In this document: one piece after another, positions 8,301 through 16,680 of the stretch
Layout of the letters: every line of letters starts with the position of its first letter
Position numbering within the stretch: position 1 is the stretch's first letter
NCBI GenBank assembly: GCA_900321035.1
Contig: ONUH01000005.1
Coordinates: 1-64,000, forward strand
Reading direction: 5' to 3'
Length of the DNA: 64,000 bases
Origin: an uncultured Selenomonadales bacterium
GTDB taxonomy: Bacteria; Bacillota; Negativicutes; Selenomonadales; Selenomonadaceae
The notes under the pieces: model-generated
The model's database searches: none
What the model saw: the letters and a program-made list of their open reading frames with translations, nothing else
Told to the model about the DNA's origin: nothing
Translations under genes and position numbers: made by a program

Positions 8301-9977
8301 ATGGCGGAAAAAAATGAGGCAATGAACGCGAATTTTGTGGAAAACATCATCGACGGCGACCTGAAAAGCGGGAAATACGTGCCGGAGGAAATCCATACGC
8401 GGTTTCCGCCAGAGCCCAACGGGTATCTGCACATCGGGCATGCGAAGTCGATCTGCCTGAATTTCGGTCTTGCGCGGAAATTCGGCGGCAAATGCAACCT
8501 GCGCTTCGATGACACGAACCCGACGAAGGAGGACACCGAGTACGTCGATTCCATTCAGGAGGACGTCAAATGGCTTGGCTTCACTTGGGACGACCGTAAG
8601 TTTTACGCCTCCGATTATTTTGAGAAGCTGTACGGGTACGCGGTGGAACTGATCAAGCGAGGCAAGGCGTTCGTCTGCGATCTTTCCGCCGACGAGATTC
8701 GCGCCACGCGCGGCACATTGACCGAGCCGGGACAGGAAAGCCCGTTCAGGAATCGCAGCGTCGAGGAAAATCTGGATTTGTTCGCGCGGATGAAGGCGGG
8801 GGAATTCCCCGACGGCTCTCACGTCCTGCGCGCGAAGATCGATATGGCGTCTCCGAATATCACGATGCGCGACCCGGTGCTGTACCGCATTGCGCGTACG
8901 ACGCACCATCGCACCGGCGACGCGTGGTGCATTTACCCGATGTATGACTTCGCGCATCCGTTGTCCGACGCCATCGAGGACATCACGCATTCCGTCTGCA
9001 CGTTGGAGTTTGAGGATCACCGTCCGCTGTACGACTGGCTCCTGGAGTCGCTGGGCTTCGACGCGAAGCGGCCCCATCAGTACGAGTTCGCGCGGCTGAA
9101 CTTGACGAACACGGTGATGAGCAAGCGGAAGCTTCGTCAGCTTGTCGAGGGCGGCTATGTCTCCGGTTGGGACGACCCGCGGATGCCGACGATTTCCGGC
9201 TTGCGGCGGCGCGGCTATACGGCGGCGTCTATCCGTGACTTCTGCGAACGCATCGGCGTGGCGAAAAGCAACAGCCTGGTAGACGTGGCGATGCTGGAGC
9301 ATTGCGTCCGTGAGGACCTGAACGAGAACGCGGATCGCGTGATGGCGGTGCTGGAGCCGCTGAAAGTCGTCATTACGAATTATCCCGAGGGACAGACGGA
9401 ATACCTCGTGGCGGAGAACCATCCGACCCGGGGCGGCCATCGGTACGTGCCCTTTTCCCGGGAGATTTACATCGAGCAGGAAGACTTCATGGAGGACCCG
9501 CCGAAAAAATTCTTCCGGTTGAAGCCGGGCGGCGAGGTGCGACTGAAGCACGCCTATATCATCAAATGCGAAGAGGCCGTTAAGGACGAGGCGGGCAATA
9601 TTGTCGAGCTTCGCTGCACGTACGACCCCGACTCGAAGAGCGGCGGCGCTGCGGCGGGGCGCAAGGTCAAAGGCACGCTTCATTGGGTGGAAGCGAAAAC
9701 GGCAATCAAGGCGGAGGTCCGCCTTTACGATTATCTGCTGATGACCGATGAGAACGGCAACGTCCCCGACGATTTCTTAGCGCACTTGAATCCCGATTCC
9801 CTGCGCGTCTTGAAGAACGCGCTGATCGAGCCGAGCGTGCGCTATGCTGCCGAGGGCACGCGGTATCAATTCCTGCGCAAGGGCTATTTCTGCGTGGATA
9901 AAGATACGACGCCCGACCATCTCGTATTCAACGAGGTCGTCGGCCTGAAAGATACATGGGGCAAGGTGAAGGGATAA
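8301..9977 (+). CDS. glnS: Glutaminyl-tRNA synthetase
   Basis: A 558-residue class I synthetase that charges tRNA-Gln directly. It has [16 protein letters not shown] (HIGH), RFDDTNP, the second signature VMSKRKL in the KMSKS position, and a C-terminal anticodon-binding beta barrel. The length is as in E. coli (about 554). Many Firmicutes lack GlnRS and use GatCAB. Its presence in Negativicutes is known to vary and suggests an old transfer. It is followed with no gap by a small gene (TAA then ATG). Confidence 0.97.
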   Translation: MAEKNEAMNANFVENIIDGDLKSGKYVPEEIHTRFPPEPNGYLHIGHAKSICLNFGLARKFGGKCNLRFDDTNPTKEDTEYVDSIQEDVKWLGFTWDDRKFYASDYFEKLYGYAVELIKRGKAFVCDLSADEIRATRGTLTEPGQESPFRNRSVEENLDLFARMKAGEFPDGSHVLRAKIDMASPNITMRDPVLYRIARTTHHRTGDAWCIYPMYDFAHPLSDAIEDITHSVCTLEFEDHRPLYDWLLESLGFDAKRPHQYEFARLNLTNTVMSKRKLRQLVEGGYVSGWDDPRMPTISGLRRRGYTAASIRDFCERIGVAKSNSLVDVAMLEHCVREDLNENADRVMAVLEPLKVVITNYPEGQTEYLVAENHPTRGGHRYVPFSREIYIEQEDFMEDPPKKFFRLKPGGEVRLKHAYIIKCEEAVKDEAGNIVELRCTYDPDSKSGGAAAGRKVKGTLHWVEAKTAIKAEVRLYDYLLMTDENGNVPDDFLAHLNPDSLRVLKNALIEPSVRYAAEGTRYQFLRKGYFCVDKDTTPDHLVFNEVVGLKDTWGKVKG

Positions 9978-10313
9978 ATGGCGAAGATACCGAAGAACCT
10001 CTCGGACAAGGATATGTTCAAGGGCTGGCAGGAAGAGCCGACCATCGAAGAAACGATGCTGAAAGCGGCGGAGCCGAAACGGCCGGCGCGTCCGCAGGCG
10101 GCGCGGGCATTTAAAAGCGAACCCCGCGACGGCGCGTATCAGACCTATCTCTCTCCGGCCGCCGTCGACACGATGGAGAAACTGCTGCTGGAAATCAAGC
10201 TGGACCTTTTCAAGCAGGGCGTTTCCGACTATCGCATCAACGTCCGGCGCGAAGGAAACGCGATTCTCTTGGAGCACGTCCCGGCGGGTGCGGAAAGCAA
10301 GCCGAAGAAATGA
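9978..10313 (+). CDS. Small hypothetical protein coupled to glnS
   Basis: A 111-residue protein with no family I recognise. The N-terminal 55 residues are basic and proline/alanine-rich and look disordered. Residues 57-100 (YLSPAAVDTMEKLLLEIKLDLFKQGVSDYRINV...) form a helix followed by beta strands. Its ATG directly abuts the glnS stop and there is no separate ribosome site, so translation is probably coupled. A terminator follows 5 nt later. The position suggests an accessory to glnS, but no function can be assigned. Confidence 0.7.
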   Translation: MAKIPKNLSDKDMFKGWQEEPTIEETMLKAAEPKRPARPQAARAFKSEPRDGAYQTYLSPAAVDTMEKLLLEIKLDLFKQGVSDYRINVRREGNAILLEHVPAGAESKPKK

Positions 10314-10318
10314 AACGG

Positions 10319-10356
10319 AATCCCTGAAAGTTTTTGTGCTTTCGGGGATTTTTTTG
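10319..10356 (+). terminator. Terminator of the HD-glnS unit
   Basis: Stem AATCCCTGAAAG with CTTTCGGGGATT (10319-10330 with 10339-10350), then seven T. Confidence 0.9.
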
Positions 10357-10402
10357 TGTGGCGCGCCGCCTTTTGAGGCCGTTTCGTCCTGACCTGTTCT
10401 GA

Positions 10403-10432
10403 TTGCCATAATACCTGCGGTTGTGCTACAAT
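10403..10432 (+). promoter_or_regulatory. Promoter of the glycosyltransferase gene
   Basis: TTGCCA, 18 nt, TACAAT with an extended -10 TG. The gene starts 24 nt downstream. Confidence 0.7.
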
Positions 10433-10455
10433 GGGTCCGTATAGGAGGATGGTCG

Positions 10456-11601
10456 ATGCGGGAGAAGCATTTCCTGATTATCGCGGCCTCCATTGGTTCC
10501 GGTCATATCAAGGCGGCCGAGGCGGTGGGGGACGCGCTGAAAACAAAATATCCCGACGCGCAGATCCAGACCGAGGATTTCACGATGTGGCGCATTTCAT
10601 GGGCGACGGCGTTCATGAAAGCGTGCTATCTTTTTATGCTGCGTTTCATCCCGAACCTGTACGAGCTGATGTATCGGTTCACCGGCGGGAAGGCCGGCGG
10701 ACTTTCCGTGCAGAGCCTGATTTCCGCTTTTACGGCCCGGGACATCGCTGCGCTTGTCAAAAAACATCGCCCTGAGGCGGTGATCTGCACCCATCCGTTT
10801 CCAGCGGGGGCGGCTTCCTGGAGGAAGAAGCGCCACCCCGACGAATTCCTGTATTCGACGGTCATCACGGATTATTCCGTGCATCAGATGTGGATTTATC
10901 CGAACGTCGATTGCTACTTTGTGGCCCGGGAAGAAATGAAGACCGATTTGATCGCTGCGGGGCTTCCGGCGGAAAAGATATTTGTCACGGGAATCCCCGT
11001 CATTTCCAAGTTTCACTGTGAAGAGGACCGGGAGGCGCTTTTGGAGAGCCTCGGCCTGTCGTCTGAGCGGAAAACGGTGCTCCTGATGGGCGGCGGGCTG
11101 GGTATTGGCGGCCTCGACGCGGCGCTTCACACGCTGGAGCAGATGGCGGACCCGATACAGATGCTGGTGGTCGCGGGGAAGAATAAAGAACTGAAATTGC
11201 GGGCGGAGCAGCTGGCGCAGTCGTCCCGCCATACGATCCTCGTATGGGGATACTCTCCGCGGGTGCGCGAGTTCATGGCGATTGCGGATTTTATCATTAC
11301 GAAGCCGGGGGCGCTGACCATCAGCGAGGCGCTTGCGTCCGAGCTTCCGATGCTTTTGCACGATCCGATTCCCGGCCCGGAAACGGAAAACGCCGTGTAT
11401 ATCGCTCGAAAGGGAGCCGCAATCTGGGCGAATACCGAGGAAAAACTCTCCGACGCGATAGAAGAGCTCCTGTCGTCGGAGGAGACGTTGGCCGCGATGC
11501 GCGCCCGCGCCCGTGAAATGAAAAAGCCGTATGCGGCGCGCGATATAGCGGAGCATTTTGCCGAGGCGTATGAACGATTTTCCGCCGAAGGGAGCCGATA
11601 G
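10456..11601 (+). CDS. GT28-family glycolipid glycosyltransferase (MGDG synthase/UgtP-like)
   Basis: A 381-residue membrane-associated glycosyltransferase. The N-terminal FLIIAASIGSGHIKAAEAV matches the MGDG-synthase-type acceptor domain, CTHPFPAG follows in the middle, and the C-terminal nucleotide-sugar domain carries GGGLGIGG, WGYSPRVREFMAIADFIITKPGALTISEALA and GPETENA. UgtP/YpfP of Bacillus, which glucosylates diacylglycerol, and plant MGDG synthases share this layout. MurG is the more distant alternative. The start is the ATG after AGGAGG at 10443. It is a single-gene unit with its own promoter. The exact sugar and acceptor are unknown. Confidence 0.85.
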   Translation: MREKHFLIIAASIGSGHIKAAEAVGDALKTKYPDAQIQTEDFTMWRISWATAFMKACYLFMLRFIPNLYELMYRFTGGKAGGLSVQSLISAFTARDIAALVKKHRPEAVICTHPFPAGAASWRKKRHPDEFLYSTVITDYSVHQMWIYPNVDCYFVAREEMKTDLIAAGLPAEKIFVTGIPVISKFHCEEDREALLESLGLSSERKTVLLMGGGLGIGGLDAALHTLEQMADPIQMLVVAGKNKELKLRAEQLAQSSRHTILVWGYSPRVREFMAIADFIITKPGALTISEALASELPMLLHDPIPGPETENAVYIARKGAAIWANTEEKLSDAIEELLSSEETLAAMRARAREMKKPYAARDIAEHFAEAYERFSAEGSR

Positions 11602-11725
11602 CAAGCCAACGCTTGTCATCTCCGCTTGGCGGCAGCCGCGATTGTCAGTGACGTGAATGGACGGACGAGGCGGTTCCTTAAAAAAATTCGTGGAAGACAG
11701 GCGGATTCGGCAGGGATTTTTTCCT

Positions 11726-11754
11726 TTGTCGCGAATAATTAGTATAGTTAGATA
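11726..11754 (+). promoter_or_regulatory. Possible promoter of the zinc-ribbon protein
   Basis: TTGTCG, 17 nt, TAGATA. An overlapping TATAGT at 11743-11748 is an alternative -10. Confidence 0.4.
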
Positions 11755-11778
11755 CATTGAGCGTATTTGGGTGAGAAT

Positions 11779-12585
11779 ATGACGCTGAGAAAGCTGGAAA
11801 AACGGGAAGACGGCAACTTTGTGTGCCCTGAGTGTGGAAAGCCGCTTCGTTTCAAGGACGGCGAGACCGTGGCAGTGATAGACGGTCAGCTGGATATGGA
11901 GAATTATAAGCCGCGTTATATCTGCGATGACTGCCAGGTATATTATCGGTCCGTGCTGACGACGGATTATTACGACGTTTTTCCGTTGGACGACGCGGAA
12001 CCGTCCGAGGAAGCGAACGGGGCCCCCGAGGCGTCTGCGGAGACGCCGCAGGGAAAAGGGCCGATTGCGTTGCCCAAGGAGCCGACGGGCAAAGAGAAAT
12101 GCCCCGTCTGCGGAGGACTCCTCCGGTTTGTGGACGGCGGCGCGGTGCGTGTCGTCGACGGAAAAGTGGATATGGAGAACGTCAAGCCGAAGTATGAGTG
12201 CGACACTTGCGGCGTATTTTACCGTGAAGTACTGTCTTCGGGCTTTTATCTGCCGTATCCGCAGTTGGATGAAGACAAACCGCCTGCTTCCGCGTCCGAG
12301 CGGAAAGAGGGCGGTGATTCGCCGCAGAAGGAAGAGGCCGCGGCCGGCGGCAGGGATCCGATTGCGCTGCCCAAGGAACCGACGGGCAAAGAAAAATGCC
12401 CCGTCTGCGGAGGACTCTTCCGGTTTGTGGCTGGCGGCGCGGTGCGCGTCGTCAACGGGAAAGTGGATATGGAGAACGTCAAGCCGAAATATGAGTGCGA
12501 TACCTGCGGCGTTTTCTATCGTGAAGTCTTGACGTCGGGGTTTTACGTTCCCTTCTCGCAGGAAGAAGAAGACAAACTTCCTTGA
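11779..12585 (+). CDS. Protein of three tandem zinc-ribbon repeats
   Basis: A 268-residue cytoplasmic protein built from three copies of a roughly 65-residue unit: CPxCG, an LRF-DG strand, VAVIDG or VRVVDG, DMEN-KP-Y-CD-C, then YR-VLT-Y. Each unit has two CxxC pairs fit for one zinc. Acidic, alanine-rich linkers join the units. Repeats 2 and 3 are almost identical in protein and DNA and are spaced exactly 297 bp apart, so they arose by recent internal duplication. Repeat 1 is divergent. I do not recognise the family or function. The start is uncertain because the ribosome site is weak and a TTG lies 12 nt upstream. Confidence 0.8.
   Translation: MTLRKLEKREDGNFVCPECGKPLRFKDGETVAVIDGQLDMENYKPRYICDDCQVYYRSVLTTDYYDVFPLDDAEPSEEANGAPEASAETPQGKGPIALPKEPTGKEKCPVCGGLLRFVDGGAVRVVDGKVDMENVKPKYECDTCGVFYREVLSSGFYLPYPQLDEDKPPASASERKEGGDSPQKEEAAAGGRDPIALPKEPTGKEKCPVCGGLFRFVAGGAVRVVNGKVDMENVKPKYECDTCGVFYREVLTSGFYVPFSQEEEDKLP
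12061..12567 (+). repeat. 297-bp in-frame tandem duplication within the zinc-ribbon gene
   Basis: The segment from CCGATTGCGTTGCCCAAGG at 12061 recurs at 12358, with near-identity through the YRxVL..GFY codons. The period of 99 codons keeps the frame. Confidence 0.85.
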
Positions 12586-12667
12586 GAAAGCAGCGGTTTC
12601 TTGGGGGTTAGCGCTTCCTGCATTCCTCAAAACGCAAAAAAAAGCGCGGCGATTTCTTGTTTTTTTC

Positions 12668-12696
12668 TTGCAAATCGACCGAAATATTAGTATTAT
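12668..12696 (+). promoter_or_regulatory. Promoter of the divIC-like gene
   Basis: TTGCAA, 17 nt, TATTAT, about 60 nt before the coding start. Confidence 0.65.
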
Positions 12697-12756
12697 AGAC
12701 AATAGGGATTTTGAACGTATGGGTTTTTACGCGAATCAGGCGGGAACTGAACGTCT

Positions 12757-13149
12757 TTGCCGCGCCTGCGCAAGGCGGAAACTGCGCCGCAGGATGAGAG
12801 TGAGCGCGTAAAACTTGATTTGCATGAAGCCGATATTGGCAGGAAAGGCGGGACAAAGCGGGTGGAGGAGAGAAAAGACGGTTGGATGCCCAATCTGTTT
12901 ACCGTCATTGTTGTACTTTGGCTCCTCGGTTTCGGTTATAAATTTTATGTGCAGCAATCGCACTTGGACGAGGTTGCGGACGATCGCGCGGTGGCGGTTA
13001 CGCGGCTGGAAGAGGCGCGGGCCCGCAACGCGGAGCTGAAGAAAGAGCGCGACAGCATGGATAAGCCGGAATTCATCGAGAAAGTCGCGCGGGAAGAATT
13101 GGGCATGACGCGGCAGGAAGAAATGCCGTATATTCCGGGAAAGAAATGA
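12757..13149 (+). CDS. Septum-formation initiator, DivIC/FtsB family
   Basis: A 130-residue bitopic membrane protein. It has about 43 basic cytoplasmic residues, one membrane segment (LFTVIVVLWLLGFGYKFYV, about 46-64), a coiled coil (65-105), then the family-typical EFIEKVAREELGMTR-EE. DivIC/FtsB bridges FtsL and DivIB/FtsQ in the divisome. The order divIC, S1-domain gene, tilS, hpt matches the Bacillus divIC-yabR-tilS-hprT neighbourhood, which supports the call. The start is uncertain. The first in-frame start is the TTG used here, and a start at an internal GTG or ATG before the membrane segment would also give a working protein. Confidence 0.85.
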   Translation: MPRLRKAETAPQDESERVKLDLHEADIGRKGGTKRVEERKDGWMPNLFTVIVVLWLLGFGYKFYVQQSHLDEVADDRAVAVTRLEEARARNAELKKERDSMDKPEFIEKVAREELGMTRQEEMPYIPGKK

Positions 13150-13160
13150 CCGTTTCGCCG

Positions 13161-13190
13161 TTGACAGGCATGGAATGGCAAGGGTATAAT
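13161..13190 (+). promoter_or_regulatory. Promoter of the S1-domain gene
   Basis: Consensus TTGACA, 18 nt, TATAAT, about 50 nt before the start codon. Confidence 0.85.
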
Positions 13191-13241
13191 AAATCGGATT
13201 TCATATAACGTTCATTTTTAATGTTTTGAGGAGGCGCGATT

Positions 13242-13703
13242 TTGTCGATTGAAGTTGGCGGCGTGGTGGAAGGTACAGTCACCGGCATTACGAAGTTTGG
13301 CGCATTCGTCGATTTGACGGATGGAAAAGTGGGACTCGTTCACATCTCGGAGGTGGCGGACGTCTATGTCAATGACGTCAAAGACTTTCTGAAAGTGGGG
13401 CAAAAAGTCAAAGTCAAAATTTTGAGTGTGGACGACCACGGCAAGATCGGTCTTTCCATCAAGCGTTTGCAGCCGAAGAAGCCGGAAGCTCCGACGGGGA
13501 TGCCCGCGCAGTCTTCCAGCCCGGCGCGCCGTCCTGTCGGCAACGATTTTCGCGGCAGACCGGCTGGACGTTATCCGGCGGGGCCGGTATCCTTTGAGGA
13601 CAAGCTTTCCAAGTTCCTGAAGGACAGCGACGAACGGCTGACCGATCTTCGCAGGAAAACAGATTCCAAGCGCGGCGGCCGCGGCTCCAGACGTTCCGGC
13701 TGA
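13242..13703 (+). CDS. S1 RNA-binding domain protein (YabR-like)
   Basis: A 153-residue protein. Residues 1-78 form one S1/OB domain with VGGVVEGTVTGITKFGAFVDL, VGLVHISEVAD, and KVGQKVKVKIL-VD--GKIGLSIK. The tail is rich in Pro, Arg and Gly and probably unstructured, with a last basic run. It resembles YabR/general stress protein 13, which binds RNA or ribosomes. The start is a TTG preceded by AGGAGG at a good distance. It lies between divIC and tilS as in Bacillus. A small terminator-like hairpin separates it from tilS. Confidence 0.88.
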   Translation: MSIEVGGVVEGTVTGITKFGAFVDLTDGKVGLVHISEVADVYVNDVKDFLKVGQKVKVKILSVDDHGKIGLSIKRLQPKKPEAPTGMPAQSSSPARRPVGNDFRGRPAGRYPAGPVSFEDKLSKFLKDSDERLTDLRRKTDSKRGGRGSRRSG

Positions 13704-13714
13704 CAGATAAAACA

Positions 13715-13740
13715 AAGCACTCTGCAAAGAGTGCTTTTCT
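13715..13740 (+). terminator. Hairpin/terminator between the S1 gene and tilS
   Basis: AAGCACTCT (13715-13723) pairs with AGAGTGCTT (13728-13736), then TTCTT. The T run is short, so termination may be partial and tilS could be reached by read-through. Confidence 0.65.
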
Positions 13741-13760
13741 TGGTTTACGGGAGAATGCAG

Positions 13761-15158
13761 ATGGAGTTAGAGAGCCGCGTTGACGCTTTTGTGCGGCGGC
13801 ATGGGATTTTTTCCATGGGCAGCCGCATCGTCGTCGCCTGTTCGGGCGGTCCGGATTCTTTGGCGCTGGCGTCGGTTCTGTTGGCGCTTCGGGATAAATG
13901 GTGTCTTTCGCTTCGGATTGCGCATTTTGAGCATGGGATACGGGGCGCGGCTTCTGTGGCCGACGCCGACTTCGTGCGGGCTTTCGCCGAGGCGCATGGG
14001 GCCCCCTGCGACGTCGTTTGCGAGGATATTCCCGCTTATGCCGCGCGGGAAGGCCTCTCTCTGGAAACGGCGGCGAGAAACCGACGATACGCTTTCCTGG
14101 AACGAACGGCGCGCATGATGGGCGGGGACGCCCTGATTGCCACCGGGCATCATGCGGGAGATCAGGCGGAAACAGTGTTGATGCATCTGCTTCGGGGGAG
14201 CGGGAGCGACGGGCTTGCGGGCATGCGTCCGCGGCGGGGAAATCGCATTCGTCCGCTGCTTTGCGTTTCGAGGCAGGACGTCCTTCGATATTTGGAAGAG
14301 AAGGGCTTGGAGCCGCGGTGGGATGAAACGAATTTCCATGCCGACGCTGCGCGGAACCGCGTGCGATTGGAGCTCCTGCCTGCGCTTCGCCGGTACAGCC
14401 CATCCGTTGACGACGCGTTGTGCCGACTGGCCGACGCGGAGGCGGAGATCGTCGATTTCTTGCGGCAGTCGGCGGACGCGGTATGGGAAACCGTGGCGGA
14501 GCGTCGGGACGGGACGGTATGCCTCCGTCGGGAAGCGTACGGGGCGCAGCCCGTCGCCGTTCGGAAAGCGCTCTTGCGCAGGCTGGCAGAAGAAATCGGA
14601 CTTCGGCAAAGCCTGTTCCATTCGCATTACGAGGCTCTCGATGCGTTTTGCTGCTCCGGCGAGACCGGGAAGCGCTTGGCGCTGCCGCAGAACAAGACTG
14701 CAGAATGCCGGTATGGCGAAGTGCTTTTCCGCGACGGGGCGGAAGCGCCGGCAGAATGGGGAGAAACGGAATTATCACTTTCGGGAACTACGCGGATCGA
14801 GGCCGTCGGGCTGACAATCTGCGCTTCGCCGTGGAAGCCGGGAGCTGCGATTTCCGATGCGGAGGCCGTCATCGACGTGGATGCGCTGCAGCAGCCTTTG
14901 ATCGTGAGAAGGAGACGGGACGGTGATTCTTTTCGGCTCGAAGGCGGCGGACGGCAGAAGGTGAAAGAGCTTCTGATCGACAAAAAGGTGCCGAGGGCGC
15001 TTCGCGACCGCGTGCCGATTTTTACGGCGGGCGGGGAGATATTCTGGATCGGCGGCGTCCGTCGGGCGGCTATTGCGCTTGTAACGGAAGAAACAAAGCG
15101 GGCTGTCGCTTTGCGTATGGTATGGGACGACACACAGAAGGGAGAGGAACGGCTATGA
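13761..15158 (+). CDS. tilS: tRNA(Ile)-lysidine synthase
   Basis: A 465-residue enzyme that converts C34 of the CAU-anticodon tRNA-Ile to lysidine, essential for AUA decoding. The N-type ATP pyrophosphatase signature SGGPDS is at residues 31-36, followed by ATGHHAGDQAETVLMHLLRGSG and DETN. The C terminus has the TilS substrate-binding domains, including RRRRDGDSF and IDKKVPRALRDRVP. I prefer the second of two close ATGs because it is 8 nt from GGGAG. The first (13755) is possible. It overlaps hpt by 4 nt. Confidence 0.95.
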   Translation: MELESRVDAFVRRHGIFSMGSRIVVACSGGPDSLALASVLLALRDKWCLSLRIAHFEHGIRGAASVADADFVRAFAEAHGAPCDVVCEDIPAYAAREGLSLETAARNRRYAFLERTARMMGGDALIATGHHAGDQAETVLMHLLRGSGSDGLAGMRPRRGNRIRPLLCVSRQDVLRYLEEKGLEPRWDETNFHADAARNRVRLELLPALRRYSPSVDDALCRLADAEAEIVDFLRQSADAVWETVAERRDGTVCLRREAYGAQPVAVRKALLRRLAEEIGLRQSLFHSHYEALDAFCCSGETGKRLALPQNKTAECRYGEVLFRDGAEAPAEWGETELSLSGTTRIEAVGLTICASPWKPGAAISDAEAVIDVDALQQPLIVRRRRDGDSFRLEGGGRQKVKELLIDKKVPRALRDRVPIFTAGGEIFWIGGVRRAAIALVTEETKRAVALRMVWDDTQKGEERL

Positions 15159-15694
15159 TGACTGATGATTTGAAGAGCGTTCTTTACACGGAGGAGCAGA
15201 TTGCGAAACGGGTCGCGGAGATGGGGGCGGAGCTGACTCGGGACTATGCGGGCAAGAATCCGATTGTCGTCGGCATCCTGAAGGGCGCGTCCATATTCAC
15301 GACCGATATCGTCCGTAAGATCGAAACGCCGATGCAGCTTGACTTCATGGTCGTGTCGAGCTACGGCGCGGGAACCAAGACCAGCGGGACGGTCAGGATT
15401 CGCAAGGACATGGATGCGGACGTCCGGGACCGTCATGTGATCATTTGCGAGGATATCATTGACTCAGGCGTCACGATGAGCAACCTGTTCGCGATGCTTG
15501 AAACGAGAAAGCCCGCCAGCCTCCGGCTCTGCGCGCTGCTCTCGAAGCCCGCGCGGCGGGAAGTCGATGTGAAGATTGATTACTGCGGCTGGGAAGTGCC
15601 GGATGAGTTCCTCGTCGGCTACGGTCTCGATTACGCCGAGCGTTATCGGAACCTTCCCTGCATCGGCATCCTGAAGCCGGAAATTTATTCTTGA
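15155..15694 (+). CDS. hpt: Hypoxanthine phosphoribosyltransferase
   Basis: A 179-residue purine salvage enzyme that makes IMP and GMP from hypoxanthine or guanine and PRPP. The PRPP loop is IICEDIIDSGVTM, upstream lies VVGILKGASIFTTDI, and the C terminus has VPDEFLVGYGLDYAERYRNLPCIGIL, all typical of HPRT. Its ATG overlaps the tilS stop (ATGATGA), with AAGGGAGAGG as ribosome site, so it is translationally coupled. ftsH, its usual next neighbour in Firmicutes, is absent here. Confidence 0.96.
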   Translation: MMTDDLKSVLYTEEQIAKRVAEMGAELTRDYAGKNPIVVGILKGASIFTTDIVRKIETPMQLDFMVVSSYGAGTKTSGTVRIRKDMDADVRDRHVIICEDIIDSGVTMSNLFAMLETRKPASLRLCALLSKPARREVDVKIDYCGWEVPDEFLVGYGLDYAERYRNLPCIGILKPEIYS

Positions 15695-15793
15695 GAAATC
15701 ATCGGATAAAAATTCCAGCGCTTGCGGGGGATGGCGGAAAAGACCGCAGGGAAGGGCCGGTTCGGCGATTTCTCTGTTGGGGAGGACGTTCAT

Positions 15794-16549
15794 GTGGAGG
15801 AAATGAAAAATCGGGGCGTTCTGATTGCCGGGGGAACGTCTGGCATCGGGCTTGCGGCGGCGCGGATTTTTCTTTCGGAAGGCGCGCGGGTGGTTTTGGC
15901 GGGCCGGAACGCCGCCCGGGGCGAAGCTGCGCTTCGGGACTTGGCGGGCGGCGAGCGGGCGTCTTTCATATCCGCTGACCTGCGGGAGCCTTCAGCCTGC
16001 GGCGCGCTGGCGAGACAGGCGAAGGAACGGCTGGGGCGGCTGGACGTGTTGATGAATTCCGCCGGCGTCTATCGGGAAGAAGCGGCGGAAGAGCTGACGG
16101 AAGCCTCCTACGCGGAGGTCATGGATACGAACGTCAAGGGCACGATGTTTTTGTCGCGCGCGGCCCTGCCGTTTTTACGGGAGACGAAGGGGAATATCGT
16201 CAACGTGGCCTCGGACGCGGGGGTGCAGGGAAATTACCTGTGCAGCCTCTATTGCGCCTCCAAGGGGGCGGTGGTGCTGTACACCCGCGCGCTGGCGATA
16301 GAAGCGGCGCGTTTCGGCGTACGCGTGAATTGCGTCGCGCCGGGGGACGTGCTGACGCCCATGACGGAAGCGCAGATTCAAAAAGCGCCGACAAGGGAGG
16401 AAGGCCTGTCCGCGATGGCCTCCGTTTATCCGTTGGGGCGCATCGGAACGGCGGAGGAAATCGCTGCGGTGGCGTATTTCCTTGCGTCGCCGAAAGCGTC
16501 CTTCGTGACCGGCGCGTGCTGGAGCGTGGACGGCGGACTCACCGCGTGA
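15794..16549 (+). CDS. Short-chain dehydrogenase/reductase
   Basis: A 251-residue classical SDR. It has the NAD(P)-binding GGTSGIG near the N terminus, NSAG, the catalytic Ser region NVASDAG, the catalytic YCASK, and the C-terminal GACWSVDGG. FabG-like enzymes share all of these, but the lack of an acyl-carrier context makes the substrate unknown. I chose the GTG at 15794, 7 nt after GGGGAGGA. An ATG 9 nt further is too close to its own GGAGG, and longer starts lack a site. The gap from hpt is about 100 nt, so it could share the transcript. Confidence 0.85.
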   Translation: MEEMKNRGVLIAGGTSGIGLAAARIFLSEGARVVLAGRNAARGEAALRDLAGGERASFISADLREPSACGALARQAKERLGRLDVLMNSAGVYREEAAEELTEASYAEVMDTNVKGTMFLSRAALPFLRETKGNIVNVASDAGVQGNYLCSLYCASKGAVVLYTRALAIEAARFGVRVNCVAPGDVLTPMTEAQIQKAPTREEGLSAMASVYPLGRIGTAEEIAAVAYFLASPKASFVTGACWSVDGGLTA

Positions 16550-16585
16550 GCGGCCAAGATTGAAATTGAATAAAAAGACGATAAA

Positions 16586-16617
16586 AACGGAGAGCGAATG
16601 AACGCCCTCCGTTTTTT
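16586..16617 (+). terminator. Terminator after the SDR gene
   Basis: AACGGAG...CTCCGTT stem with an inner GCG/CGC pairing, followed by six T. Confidence 0.85.
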
Positions 16618-16680
16618 GCTGCGGCGGTATGAAATGATTTTGCAAAAGGCGCGGCTGTCAGTCCCTGCCGTTCGTAAGGG

